The notes beneath the pieces are model-generated. The model saw only the letters and a list, made by a program, of their open reading frames with translations, ran no database searches and was not told the origin of the DNA. Position numbers and translations under genes: made by a program. Shown one piece after another: positions 54,128 to 62,760 of a DNA stretch of 64,000 bases. The DNA is from Leptospiraceae bacterium (GTDB lineage Bacteria > Spirochaetota > Leptospiria > Leptospirales > Leptonemataceae). Each line of letters starts with the position of its first letter. The first letter of the stretch is position 1. The stretch is taken from NCBI GenBank assembly GCA_026418015.1, contig JAOACE010000021.1, forward strand, positions 62,001 to 126,000. Reading direction: 5' to 3'.

Positions 54128-54683
54128 TTGGAAAGAAGAAGAACCAGACATCCAAGTTATTCCATTTAGCGAATTTCCATTAGATAGATTGACTTTAAAT
54201 TATTTTGAATTTATAAATTATATTAATAAAAATTATTTTATTTTTTTTCACCCTAGTGCTTGGGATAAAATGTGGCAACATGGCAGAAGTTCTTTTAAGG
54301 AGGTTGGTGGACTTTTAATTGGATTTGTGTATCAGTATAACGATCATTTTCTTTGGTATATAGAAGAGATTGTATACAACAACGATTTTGAGCATTCATT
54401 TTCTCATGTAGTTTTGTATCCGTCTTTGTGGCAAGATGCAAATGCAATCATCTTAAACCAACAAGGCAATCCGGAAAAGTTTATCTTAGGTTGGTATCAT
54501 ACCCATCCGCGATTTACGCCTTTTTTTAGTAATACTGATCAGAATACTCATAGATATTTTTTTAATTTTGATTATTCTCTTGGAATTGTATTCGATCCTT
54601 ATTCTGAACAAATCTTATTCTATATTGGTGGTAATACAAAACTTTATAAAGATAAATTCTTGATTTGTGAACTTTTAAGATAA
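54120..54683 (+). CDS. JAMM/MPN-domain metalloprotease (Ubl-processing isopeptidase type)
   Basis: The 187-residue protein has a complete JAMM site: E61 in KEVGGLLIGF, then H127-T-H129-P, S137 and D140 (HTHP...FFSNTD, spacing H-x-H-x7-S-x2-D). JAMM enzymes cleave peptide or isopeptide bonds after a Ubl C-terminus. Here it could trim the Arg that follows Gly83 of the Ubl precursor and could reverse conjugation. It is the last gene of the five-gene operon. A hairpin follows directly after its stop codon. Confidence 0.88.
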   Translation: MIDWKEEEPDIQVIPFSEFPLDRLTLNYFEFINYINKNYFIFFHPSAWDKMWQHGRSSFKEVGGLLIGFVYQYNDHFLWYIEEIVYNNDFEHSFSHVVLYPSLWQDANAIILNQQGNPEKFILGWYHTHPRFTPFFSNTDQNTHRYFFNFDYSLGIVFDPYSEQILFYIGGNTKLYKDKFLICELLR

Positions 54684-54687
54684 AGAA

Positions 54688-54714
54688 GATAGGGTCTAAA
54701 AATAGACCACTATC
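54688..54714. terminator. Bidirectional hairpin between the JAMM gene and serA
   Basis: GATAG+GGTCT pairs with AGACC+CTATC, with a single bulged A and a six-base loop. It lies between the ends of two convergent genes and includes the serA stop codon. The following T-tracts are short on both strands, so termination may be modest. Confidence 0.6.
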
Positions 54715-56305
54715 TTAAATCAACTTGTTTAACAGAGAGAATATTGGGTAATTGTTGAAATTTTTCTAATTGCTCTTTGGATAAAAATTCATCAATTTTG
54801 ATGACAGATTTTGCTTTTCCCCCTTTAGAAGTTCTGGATAGTTCTAAGCTAGCAATATTGATATTCTGATTTCCTAAAAATGTTCCAATAGCTCCCACTA
54901 CACCAGGAACATCGTTATTTTTTATCACTAATAGTATACCTTCGGGTTCAAATTCTAATTCGAATCCATTTAGGTTTACAATAAAAGGTCGATTTAAAAC
55001 AGAAGTAAATTTTGCTTTTTGGGGAGAACTTCCTTCGTTTTCGAAGATAACTTCTATACTGCTGATATAATCTTTTGTTTGTTCGTTGAAATTTTCAACG
55101 ATTCGAATACCTCTTTCTTTTGCTAAAACAGGAGCATTCACATAGTTGACTCCTTCTTCGCCTACAAACAGAGAAAGAGCACCTTTTAAAACAGCCATTT
55201 TAATTGGATCAATTCTTTTTTTAGAAATCTCTCCATTATAGTTAATCTGAATTGTACGAATAGGAGAATCCATCAAAGATGCAAGAAGTTTTCCTACCTT
55301 TTCGCCACCAATAAAATATGGTTTTAGGTATTCCATGCTATCAGGATCAATACTTGGATAATTGATTGCATTTCGCGCGATTCCTTTTGTAAAAAATTCT
55401 ATTACTTCGTCGATGGTTTCCATTGCTACTGCAAATTCTGCTTCTGCCGTAGATGCACCTAAATGGGGTGTCATAATGCAATTTTCGAAAGCAAGTAAAG
55501 GAAAATCTGCTGGAATAGGTTCTTGACTGAAAACATCTAATGCAACACCAGCAATATGACCAGATTTTAGACCTTCTACTAATGCTTGTTCGTCATAAAT
55601 TTCGCCTCTTGCACAGTTTATCAATCGAACACCTTTTTTTAATTTGGAAATGTTATCTTTGTTGATTAAATGCTTCGTCGATTCTGTTAATGGTGTATGA
55701 ACAGTAATAAAATCGCTCTCTTTAAAAATTGTATCAAGATCTACAATATCGATTTCTAAATGTGTTAAATGCTCTGCTGTTATGTATGGATCATATCCTA
55801 AAACGCGCATTTTTAAACCTTTTGCTCTTTTTACAACTTCTCTACCAATTCTACCCAAACCTATAACACCTAATGTCTTATTAGTAATTTCTACGCCTAA
55901 AAATTTACTTTTTTCCCATTTTCCTTGCTTCATCGATGCATTTGCTTGTGGGATATTTCTAGCCAAAGATAACATCATTGCAATAGCATGTTCTGCTGTG
56001 GTTATACTACTTCCACCAGGAGCGTTCATAACAATTATACCACGACGAGATGCTTCGTTTATGTCTATGTTATCAACTCCAACACCTGCGCGAACAATTA
56101 GTTTTAATTTTTTCGCATAATTAAAAACATCACCTTTAACTTTTGTTGCAGAGCGAACTATTAAACAATCCGCTTCTGGCAAATCTTGAATCAAATCTTC
56201 TTTGGAATGACCACCTTTGTAAATCACTTCAAACCCAGATGTATTTTTAAGGCGAGATACTCCTTCTGCATCAAATTTATCGGAAATTAAAACTTTATAA
56301 CTCAT
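54710..56305 (-). CDS. serA: D-3-phosphoglycerate dehydrogenase
   Basis: SerA starts serine synthesis by oxidising 3-phosphoglycerate with NAD+. The 531-residue protein is the long form. It has the substrate domain, the NAD-binding VIGLGRIGREVVKRA, the catalytic Arg in INCARGEIYDEQAL, and the catalytic His in TPHLGAST. An intervening domain (about 320-450) and a C-terminal ACT domain (VPGVVGAIGTFLGNQNINIA) follow, for feedback regulation by serine. The length agrees with this type (about 525-530). Confidence 0.96.
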   Translation of the reverse strand: MSYKVLISDKFDAEGVSRLKNTSGFEVIYKGGHSKEDLIQDLPEADCLIVRSATKVKGDVFNYAKKLKLIVRAGVGVDNIDINEASRRGIIVMNAPGGSSITTAEHAIAMMLSLARNIPQANASMKQGKWEKSKFLGVEITNKTLGVIGLGRIGREVVKRAKGLKMRVLGYDPYITAEHLTHLEIDIVDLDTIFKESDFITVHTPLTESTKHLINKDNISKLKKGVRLINCARGEIYDEQALVEGLKSGHIAGVALDVFSQEPIPADFPLLAFENCIMTPHLGASTAEAEFAVAMETIDEVIEFFTKGIARNAINYPSIDPDSMEYLKPYFIGGEKVGKLLASLMDSPIRTIQINYNGEISKKRIDPIKMAVLKGALSLFVGEEGVNYVNAPVLAKERGIRIVENFNEQTKDYISSIEVIFENEGSSPQKAKFTSVLNRPFIVNLNGFELEFEPEGILLVIKNNDVPGVVGAIGTFLGNQNINIASLELSRTSKGGKAKSVIKIDEFLSKEQLEKFQQLPNILSVKQVDLR

Positions 56306-56354
56306 ATTGCCATATTATTATTATTTAGTACTATGAAAAGAATTTTTAATTTTT

Positions 56355-57263
56355 TTATATTAATTCGTTAAAAAATTCATCTAGAAATTTTAGTATTTTG
56401 TCCTGAGCCTCGGGATATCGAATAATTACATGGCCTGTATCCATAGGATCATCAATGTTTAAAAACATCAATCTTTTATGTTGGCTTTTTATGTGATAAA
56501 ACAAATAAATCATACTTTCTTTGGGTACGGTCTTATCCTTTTCGTTTATGATCATTGCACTAGGAATATAAATTTCTTTTAATTTTTTTCTTATATATTT
56601 TAAAGAAATCTTAAAGCTATGCAATGCAGCTAATGGATATTGAAACTCATAACCAACAAACATTTCTGAGTTTCTTTTTCCTCTGTTTAATTTTAGAACG
56701 GGATAAAACATTTTTAACCAACCAGTAAGAACCATTAATGGAGAATGCAAAATCAACCTTCCATTAAATAACCCATTAAAAAAAACAGGGGTAGATATTA
56801 ATGCAATTCCCTGAATTTTATCTTGTCGTAAATGAGCTAGTTTTAGCGCAATCGCACCTCCCATAGAGAAACCAACGATAAAAACTTTTTTGTAATATTT
56901 ACTAAGGTTTAACAAAAATTGATCTGCTATTGCAACGTAATGATAAAATCGTGTAGGGATCAAATCTTCTACTTTGGTTCCATGACCAGGTAGTAATATA
57001 CCCAAGGTCGTATGTCCTTTTTTATGGAAATATTCCCCAATTGGTTTTACTTCGTACGGTGATCCAGTAAACCCGTGAAGAATTAAAAATGCAACTTCAC
57101 TGCTACCTTCGAAAAAAAATGGTTCTGCGTTTTTCATGATTTTATCTGGATTGGGAGGATATTTGGGAAGTGGCAGAATTCTTTCCGAAAATCCTTTATG
57201 GCCTATGTAAAAAAATACAACAAAAAAAAGTAGAGTAAACATGATGATGTAAAAAAATGTCAT
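56355..57263 (-). CDS. Membrane-anchored alpha/beta hydrolase (esterase/lipase-like)
   Basis: From the ATG at 57263 the 302-residue protein has an N-terminal membrane segment (residues 2-20), then an alpha/beta hydrolase domain: oxyanion loop LILHGFTGSPYEV, nucleophile elbow GFSMGG, and candidate Asp and His residues in INEKDKTVPKES and DTGHVIIRYPEA. The segment HGFTGSPYE resembles Est30-type carboxylesterases. The substrate is unknown. The start codon is one base from the GTG start of the divergent antitoxin-like gene; a TTG at 57272 would overlap it, so the ATG is preferred. Confidence 0.85.
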   Translation of the reverse strand: MTFFYIIMFTLLFFVVFFYIGHKGFSERILPLPKYPPNPDKIMKNAEPFFFEGSSEVAFLILHGFTGSPYEVKPIGEYFHKKGHTTLGILLPGHGTKVEDLIPTRFYHYVAIADQFLLNLSKYYKKVFIVGFSMGGAIALKLAHLRQDKIQGIALISTPVFFNGLFNGRLILHSPLMVLTGWLKMFYPVLKLNRGKRNSEMFVGYEFQYPLAALHSFKISLKYIRKKLKEIYIPSAMIINEKDKTVPKESMIYLFYHIKSQHKRLMFLNIDDPMDTGHVIIRYPEAQDKILKFLDEFFNELI

Positions 57264-57264
57264 T

Positions 57265-57528
57265 GTGAACAAGGATAAACAATCACCAAAAATTACAAGA
57301 AAAAAACGATTTAATCTTTTACTTACAGAAGAAGAATATCATTTTCTAAATAAAATATCTTTAATAGAAAATAAGCCTATATCAGAAATTTTAAGAAACG
57401 CTGTGGATTTTTTATATCATCCAGAAAATAAAGAAAATATAATAAAAAATTTAGAATTAATTTATAACAAAAATTATATAAATTATGATGAAAATTTAAA
57501 AGAATTTATAAATTTTTACCTAAAATGA
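57265..57528 (+). CDS. Ribbon-helix-helix antitoxin-like protein
   Basis: The 87-residue product begins with GTG. Residues about 14-55 fit a ribbon-helix-helix DNA-binding domain: a strand RFNLLLTEEEYHFLNKISL, then ENKPISEILRNAVDFLY. The Lys-rich N-terminus and a C-terminal tail rich in Asn, Tyr and Lys match antitoxins that wrap round their toxin. Its stop codon overlaps the ATG of the next gene (ATGA). It probably represses its own promoter, which must lie inside the hydrolase gene because the two start codons are one base apart. Confidence 0.65.
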   Translation: MNKDKQSPKITRKKRFNLLLTEEEYHFLNKISLIENKPISEILRNAVDFLYHPENKENIIKNLELIYNKNYINYDENLKEFINFYLK

Positions 57529-57947
57529 AAAAACGAATATTTTTAGACGATAGTATTCTATTTTTTTTAACCATAAAACATCCACTAAAAAAGGAGATTT
57601 ATGATCAATTAAGTTATTTTATAAAAAACAATTATTATCCTGTAAGTTCTCTTTATAGTTTACTAAAAATACAAAACATATTTTTAAAACTAAATCAATT
57701 GAGCCATTTTTTCGAATTCTTCTATGATCTAGAACAATTTTTAGAAAATATTTATCCAGTGGACCAAGAAGATTATAAAGAAGCAATCCATCTTTATAAA
57801 CAATTTAACATAGATTTTGATTTAGCATATTATATCGCGATGATAAAGAAACATCAAATCGATAAATTCTATTCTGTGCAATTTAAAGATAAAAGAGAAC
57901 AATTACTAAATCAGTTTAATATTTCTATGATTTACCCTTATGGATAA
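57525..57947 (+). CDS. PIN-like toxin-type protein
   Basis: The 140-residue product starts MKKRIFLDDSILFFL, with the acidic pair expected at the first strand of a PIN nuclease domain. Further acidic residues appear in VDQEDYKEAI, NIDFDLAYYIAMI and VQFKDKREQLL, in the order expected for the remaining metal ligands. With the RHH-type gene upstream it forms a VapBC-like toxin-antitoxin pair. The second conserved acidic position (usually a Glu near residue 40) is not clear, so activity is uncertain. Its 3' end overlaps the convergent gene by 23 bp. Confidence 0.6.
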   Translation: MKKRIFLDDSILFFLTIKHPLKKEIYDQLSYFIKNNYYPVSSLYSLLKIQNIFLKLNQLSHFFEFFYDLEQFLENIYPVDQEDYKEAIHLYKQFNIDFDLAYYIAMIKKHQIDKFYSVQFKDKREQLLNQFNISMIYPYG

Positions 57948-58419
57948 CATTATGAGGTTCATATTTTTTTAGTAAAATGGGAAATGTAGTATCTTGACTT
58001 TGAATTTTTAAATTGTTATCCAATTCGATTATGGATGGCTGAAGCATTTGAATTGTTTTACTGCTTAACATAAAAGGAATATAAGAATTATATTCGTTAT
58101 CGTACCACAGATGCCAAAACGCATTTCTTTCTTCGTCATAATAGAGTTCTTGGAGGTTCAAATCTTTGTCATTGTCCAATTTTAGATGGATTTGATGATC
58201 AAAAATATTTAGATCGATTGCCATTAAAGGAAACCCTTCTACACGTTTTAAATAACCCTTTTCTTCTTTATCTTTATATTTTAAATAAATAAAATAATTA
58301 TGATCGTAATGTAAGTTTATTTTAAAAAGCCTAATAACACCGTCATTAACAATTTCTTGGTTTCCATTCCACCACTTGTTATATTTATCGATCCATATTT
58401 CTGTTTCAAAAATTCTCAT
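57925..58419 (-). CDS. Hypothetical protein
   Basis: The 164-residue product has no signal or membrane segment. It is rich in aromatic and acidic residues (IWIDKYNKWWNGNQEIV, RNAFWHLWYDNEYNSYIPFM). I do not recognise a family. The composition suggests a beta-rich cytoplasmic protein. It is transcribed alone, convergent to the PIN-like gene and overlapping its last 23 bp. Its start is an ATG without a clear ribosome binding site. It is judged real from its length and codon use only. Confidence 0.6.
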   Translation of the reverse strand: MRIFETEIWIDKYNKWWNGNQEIVNDGVIRLFKINLHYDHNYFIYLKYKDKEEKGYLKRVEGFPLMAIDLNIFDHQIHLKLDNDKDLNLQELYYDEERNAFWHLWYDNEYNSYIPFMLSSKTIQMLQPSIIELDNNLKIQSQDTTFPILLKKYEPHNVIHKGKS

Positions 58420-58502
58420 TCTAAATTAAAAATATAAAAATCATAAAATTCGTCAATCATTATGAAAAATTAATGACATAAAAATCAATTATTTTAGTTT
58501 GT

Positions 58503-58508
58503 TATAAA
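58503..58508 (+). promoter_or_regulatory. Candidate -10 element next to the start codon of the gene at 58516
   Basis: TATAAA ends 7 bases before the ATG. No good -35 is found at the standard distance (TGACAT lies 23 bp upstream), so this is weaker than the other cases. Confidence 0.35.
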
Positions 58509-58515
58509 TCAAATT

Positions 58516-58779
58516 ATGAAAAAGCAGCAAGAATCCAGCACAAAAAAAGAAATTTTGATACAAATATTACCATTACTACGAGATATTATAGCAATTTTTT
58601 TAGAACGATTAGCAGAGTTACAAGGAAAACCTACTCTTAAAAGATTACAACAAGAAAACGAAGAACTAAGAAAAGAAATACAACAGTTGGAAAAAAAATT
58701 CCAGTGGATTTTCTTTTTTATTATTGTTCAAACCTTTTTTATCGTAATAATTTTTATATACATAATAATAAAATTTTAG
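58516..58779 (+). CDS. Small coiled-coil protein with C-terminal membrane anchor
   Basis: The 87-residue product has an amphipathic helix (ILIQILPLLRDIIAIFLERL), a coiled coil (LKRLQQENEELRKEIQQLEK, residues 39-58) and a C-terminal hydrophobic segment (residues about 64-86). It looks like a tail-anchored or single-pass membrane protein. No family is recognised. It is followed after 3 bp by the next gene, so they form an operon. Confidence 0.65.
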   Translation: MKKQQESSTKKEILIQILPLLRDIIAIFLERLAELQGKPTLKRLQQENEELRKEIQQLEKKFQWIFFFIIVQTFFIVIIFIYIIIKF

Positions 58780-58782
58780 AAT

Positions 58783-59469
58783 ATGCAAAACGAAGATATA
58801 TTTCAAAAAATTGATCCAGAAAATCCTTTAAGAATAGGGATTTCTACGCTTGACGAATTAGAAGAAAAAGTTAAAGCTTTTCGAATTATCAATTTATCTT
58901 CTTTAAAAAAGCGATTTATTATATCGCGAGAAGATGTGTTAAATCCCGAGACTGGAGAAAAAATCTTAGAAAAAGGTAAAGAAATCGATGTAAATAGAAT
59001 CAAACAGTTAAGAAAATATTTCGAAGGAAATCAAATTTTTAAAACATTTCAACCAGACGAAGGGATTGTACTAATCTCTGATATGAACCGAAAAGAAAGC
59101 ATTCCTTTTTCGATGGATGTATTAACTCAGTTGATGAATTTAGGTAAAGGGGCATACGAAGGATTTATCGACAGAGTGGATAATTTCGAAGAATGTTTAA
59201 ATTTACTAAAAAAAACATTGTTTCCTAGGCTGATGATCATCGGTTATTTACCCTACGAAAATATCGATAACGAACGGTTAAATTTAGTTCGAATTAGGCG
59301 AGTGGATCACTATATAAGAATTGTAGAGGTTGTACATACGAAATATAAAGCAATACCACATTTTCCTAAAATCAAAACCCTTACCATAGAAGCAGGCAAC
59401 CCAAAAAGTTGGAACAAATTCTTATTAGAAGTAATCCAAGAATACAATCGTGGTTATCTTGTCGTATAA
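58783..59469 (+). CDS. Hypothetical protein, possibly related to the DUF3391-like input domain of HD-GYP proteins
   Basis: The 228-residue product has no signal. Residues about 45-90 (SREDVLNPETGEKILEKGKE then IDVNRIKQLRKYF) resemble a short domain found before HD-GYP phosphodiesterases, in which a strand-rich G-x-x-L-x-x-G segment precedes a helix; no HD-GYP motif follows. Residues 95-228 are not recognised. The stop touches the stop of the convergent cNMP-binding gene. A regulatory role is only a guess. Confidence 0.55.
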   Translation: MQNEDIFQKIDPENPLRIGISTLDELEEKVKAFRIINLSSLKKRFIISREDVLNPETGEKILEKGKEIDVNRIKQLRKYFEGNQIFKTFQPDEGIVLISDMNRKESIPFSMDVLTQLMNLGKGAYEGFIDRVDNFEECLNLLKKTLFPRLMIIGYLPYENIDNERLNLVRIRRVDHYIRIVEVVHTKYKAIPHFPKIKTLTIEAGNPKSWNKFLLEVIQEYNRGYLVV

Positions 59470-61977
59470 TCATTGGGTATAATAATCATAAGTAAATTTT
59501 AAACTTTCTGGCCAGGTCGATTTATCTCCATATTTTTTCCAACGATTCTCGATTTCGATGATTTTTTTGTTTCGTATATTTTTAAAACGATTGTGAATTT
59601 CTGCATAAGCTGGTTGTTTTTGCAAGTTTTCTCGAATTCCTTTAGAAAATGGAACATATCTATACATAATGTTTCTAACTACGCGATTTAATTTTAATAT
59701 TCCTTGGGATTCGTATTTAATCCAAATTAGATAGTCATTGATAAACTTCGCGCGATCATCTCTTAAATTTTTAAAATCCTGTTTGATTTTTTCTTTTTGT
59801 TCATCGGACAATTCGCGATTTTTATGATAGAATTGTATATAGTCGATATATTCAGATGTTAATGATGGAATACCAATGTTGTTATAATCATGACCTAAGA
59901 TAGTTTTTTGGATTTCCCATCGGAAAGCACCTGTTGCCTCTGCAATTAAATTGAATAAGTCCCCTGTACAAAAAATTGGAAAGGTAAATCGTGCAGGTGT
60001 TTCTTTTCTGCGAGGATCTTCTAATTCCTGCCACATCATAGAGCGATTTCCAATAGAAGGTAGAAGTATCATATGAGGATAAATGTTGATCATCACAAAT
60101 TCTTTAAAAATTTTTCTTTTTTCGTCGTTTAAAACAATTTCTCTGTAAAAAGCCGAATAATCAATTTGTAACAATTTTTCTAACTCTTGAGATAAACTTT
60201 CGCGAGTAACAAATAAATCTTTTAGACTTGGTGCAATTATATGATATTTTGTTAAGACAGCCAAGTATGTAGTAGGAGCACCAGATACAAGTTTTGCATT
60301 TGTGCTGATAAAATTTTTTATTTCGTATTCAATACGCTTCTCGGGAGAATCTACATCTGGAGGGAATTGCTCTATTTTTTTAACTTTTAGTAAAGGATTT
60401 TCTAATTTAAGAATTTCGAAATAAGTTTGCCCTAACTCATTAATAGAAGGTAATTCTTTTTTTTCGTAGATACGATCGAGCCATTCCACAGCATACATAA
60501 TAGAAAATTCTTTTTTTGTTTTATCTGTGGTATCTACCAGATCGTTTAGTTCCATCAAATGTTCTTGTTCTAGGAATTTTTCATCAAAAAAACCATAATT
60601 TAAAAACAAAGATATATATTTTGGTACATTACCACGCGCATTTCTGTATTTAAGATAAGCTTTTTGATAAGCTTTCCAAAAGGTTTCGTTAATGGGTTTT
60701 CGTAGTTTTCTTATGTCTGGTTCGGATTCTAATGGATTTTTTGAATTTCTTAATGCTTCTAAGGATTGTAATACTCTTTTCGATTCGTCTGTAGGAATTT
60801 CGCAATAATTTAATATCTTTTGTGCACTATCTTTTAAGTCGTCGAAAATAGCTTGATTATCACTTGTTACTTGAACTGATTGAGTAGCTTTTTCTTTTTT
60901 ATCTTCTTCGATTTTTGCTTTTTCTCGTTCAACTCGTTCTTTTATTTTGTTAAAAAATGTTGGCACTGTTAACTTTCTATAAAATGCTTTTTGATAAAAT
61001 AATGCTATTTGTTCAAAACCATCCATAATGTAGCGTAAAATATCATAGAATTCTTTTTGGGAAACTTCGATTTCATTCGAATCGAATAAATCCAAAATAA
61101 TGTTGAATTTTTCTATGAAGGAATATTCACCTTTGATTATTATATCCAAATTACGGTTGATTTCTGTAGTTAATATCCCAATTTCTTTAAGAATTTGATT
61201 TTGTAGAATGTTACATTTTTTTGCAATATCCTCCATGATTTTAATGTTAGTTTTATAAATGTTTGTCTGTAATTCTAATGGTAGAGAAATTACTTGTTTT
61301 AAAAAGGAATATTCAAAAAGATAAGATTCATAATCAAAAGAGGAATCTAACTCTTCTGTATAATTGTTTTGTAATAGCCAATTATAATTTAGAAATTTTG
61401 GAATAGTATTATGTTCTAAAAATTTTTGTACATTTTCTTTTATGATTAATAAATTTTTATCGAGGACATCTTCTTTTTCTTTAAGATTATCTATAAGATT
61501 GGGTTGAAGTTTATAATAACAAATAGAAAGATTTATAATATATTTATTAATTAATTTATAAAAATCATTTATTTTTTGGTAGACTGTTAAAATATAATTA
61601 CTTTCTTTATCTATAGAATGTAAAGCCATTAATCCTAGATTAAGCTTTCCTAAAATAACATTTTGAATACCATTAGCAGAAGATACAGGAAAAGCACTAA
61701 TTTTACTTTGTTTTGTAGTAACCACCATTAAAGGATATTTTTCCGCAGAAAAGATAAAAGAAAAAGCAGGAATAAAGTTTTTTGCTGGTATTACAAATAA
61801 ATAATTTTTTCTGTTCGGTTCTAAATAGGCAATTTCTCCTTCGTGAACTAGGATCAATTGACTGATTTTTGTGTTCTCTTGAATAATAATAGATTGAGGC
61901 TCAAAAATTTGTTGGGACAAAGCTTCGTTGGGTTGTAAAATTTTGATTTTTTTTTCGACATTTGTATTTTGTGCCAT
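59470..61977 (-). CDS. Large protein with N-terminal cyclic-nucleotide-binding-like domain
   Basis: The 835-residue product begins with a Crp-like cNMP-binding domain (about residues 10-105: FEPQSIIIQENTKISQLILV, then HEGEIAYLE and SAFPVSS), but there is no helix-turn-helix afterwards. The rest is mostly helical. It has a charged linker near residues 365-380 and a C-terminal part with well-defined motifs (IYPHMILLPSIGNRSMMWQE, FTFPIFCTGDLFNLIAEATG). I have seen long Crp-domain proteins of this kind in spirochaetes, without a known function. It is transcribed alone, downstream of the yggS-like gene by 67 bp. Confidence 0.65.
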   Translation of the reverse strand: MAQNTNVEKKIKILQPNEALSQQIFEPQSIIIQENTKISQLILVHEGEIAYLEPNRKNYLFVIPAKNFIPAFSFIFSAEKYPLMVVTTKQSKISAFPVSSANGIQNVILGKLNLGLMALHSIDKESNYILTVYQKINDFYKLINKYIINLSICYYKLQPNLIDNLKEKEDVLDKNLLIIKENVQKFLEHNTIPKFLNYNWLLQNNYTEELDSSFDYESYLFEYSFLKQVISLPLELQTNIYKTNIKIMEDIAKKCNILQNQILKEIGILTTEINRNLDIIIKGEYSFIEKFNIILDLFDSNEIEVSQKEFYDILRYIMDGFEQIALFYQKAFYRKLTVPTFFNKIKERVEREKAKIEEDKKEKATQSVQVTSDNQAIFDDLKDSAQKILNYCEIPTDESKRVLQSLEALRNSKNPLESEPDIRKLRKPINETFWKAYQKAYLKYRNARGNVPKYISLFLNYGFFDEKFLEQEHLMELNDLVDTTDKTKKEFSIMYAVEWLDRIYEKKELPSINELGQTYFEILKLENPLLKVKKIEQFPPDVDSPEKRIEYEIKNFISTNAKLVSGAPTTYLAVLTKYHIIAPSLKDLFVTRESLSQELEKLLQIDYSAFYREIVLNDEKRKIFKEFVMINIYPHMILLPSIGNRSMMWQELEDPRRKETPARFTFPIFCTGDLFNLIAEATGAFRWEIQKTILGHDYNNIGIPSLTSEYIDYIQFYHKNRELSDEQKEKIKQDFKNLRDDRAKFINDYLIWIKYESQGILKLNRVVRNIMYRYVPFSKGIRENLQKQPAYAEIHNRFKNIRNKKIIEIENRWKKYGDKSTWPESLKFTYDYYTQ

Positions 61978-62044
61978 CTTTAAAGTATAAATTAAATTTA
62001 ATTATAATACTTGTAAATTAAAAAAATTTTTTAATGAATGTTAA

Positions 62045-62752
62045 TCAATATTTTCGATTGCCCGTTATAGCTGTGCCAATTCTAAGGATTGTTGAACCTT
62101 CTTCTAAGGCAATTTTCCAATCCCCCGACATGCCCATACTTAAATCTCCCAAAGGGAAATACTTATCACGGAGCATTCTTAACTGACGAAAAACCTTTTT
62201 GGTTACTTCTAGATCCCCATTCGATGGTCCCATAGTCATAAAACCTTTCCATTCTAATCCTTCGTCTTGAATCAAACTTTCTGGTTTTGTATTGATAATT
62301 TCTTCGAATTCTTCTAGAAACATTCCACCTAATTTTGTTTCTTCTCGGGTTAAATTTAACTGGATCAAATAATAGGTTTTTTTTTTGGTTAATTCGAATT
62401 TTTTCTTTGCTGCTTTTGCTAACTTTGCTAATGCATGAATAGAACCAACACCATGAACCCACTCAAAGATTTCTGGAATATGTCGTGCATTGCCTGATTG
62501 TAAAGGTCCAATATGATGTGCAATCAAAGGAAAATCTGGCTTAACCTTTACATGAATCAATTTTTCTTTTGCTTCTTGATATCTATTTTCTCCAAAATCT
62601 CTATGACCATAATCATACAATAATTGTATAAGATGATAGCTATGAGTTTTTGTAACAACAACAAGTTTATTGATTTTATATTGATGGCTTTCAATATAAT
62701 AAAAAATTTCTTCTAATGCTTTTATGGGAAAATTATCTAAGGGGTGGTCCAT
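62045..62752 (-). CDS. YggS/PLPBP family pyridoxal-phosphate homeostasis protein
   Basis: This is a PLP-binding protein of the alanine racemase N-terminal fold that balances vitamin B6 and amino acids. The 235-residue protein has the PLP lysine in LVVVTKTHS, the segment FGENRYQEAKEKL, HHIGPLQSGNARHI and LQLNLTREETKLGG-type motifs, and at the end MGMSGDWKIALEEGSTILRIGTAI, where the phosphate is held. Length and motifs agree with the family. Confidence 0.93.
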   Translation of the reverse strand: MDHPLDNFPIKALEEIFYYIESHQYKINKLVVVTKTHSYHLIQLLYDYGHRDFGENRYQEAKEKLIHVKVKPDFPLIAHHIGPLQSGNARHIPEIFEWVHGVGSIHALAKLAKAAKKKFELTKKKTYYLIQLNLTREETKLGGMFLEEFEEIINTKPESLIQDEGLEWKGFMTMGPSNGDLEVTKKVFRQLRMLRDKYFPLGDLSMGMSGDWKIALEEGSTILRIGTAITGNRKY

Positions 62753-62760
62753 AGAAATTC

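Noticed and set aside
57265-57947. Part of a larger defence island with the Ubl operon
   Set aside because: serA and a hydrolase gene lie between, and no integrase, transposase or other defence gene is visible, so linkage is not supported.
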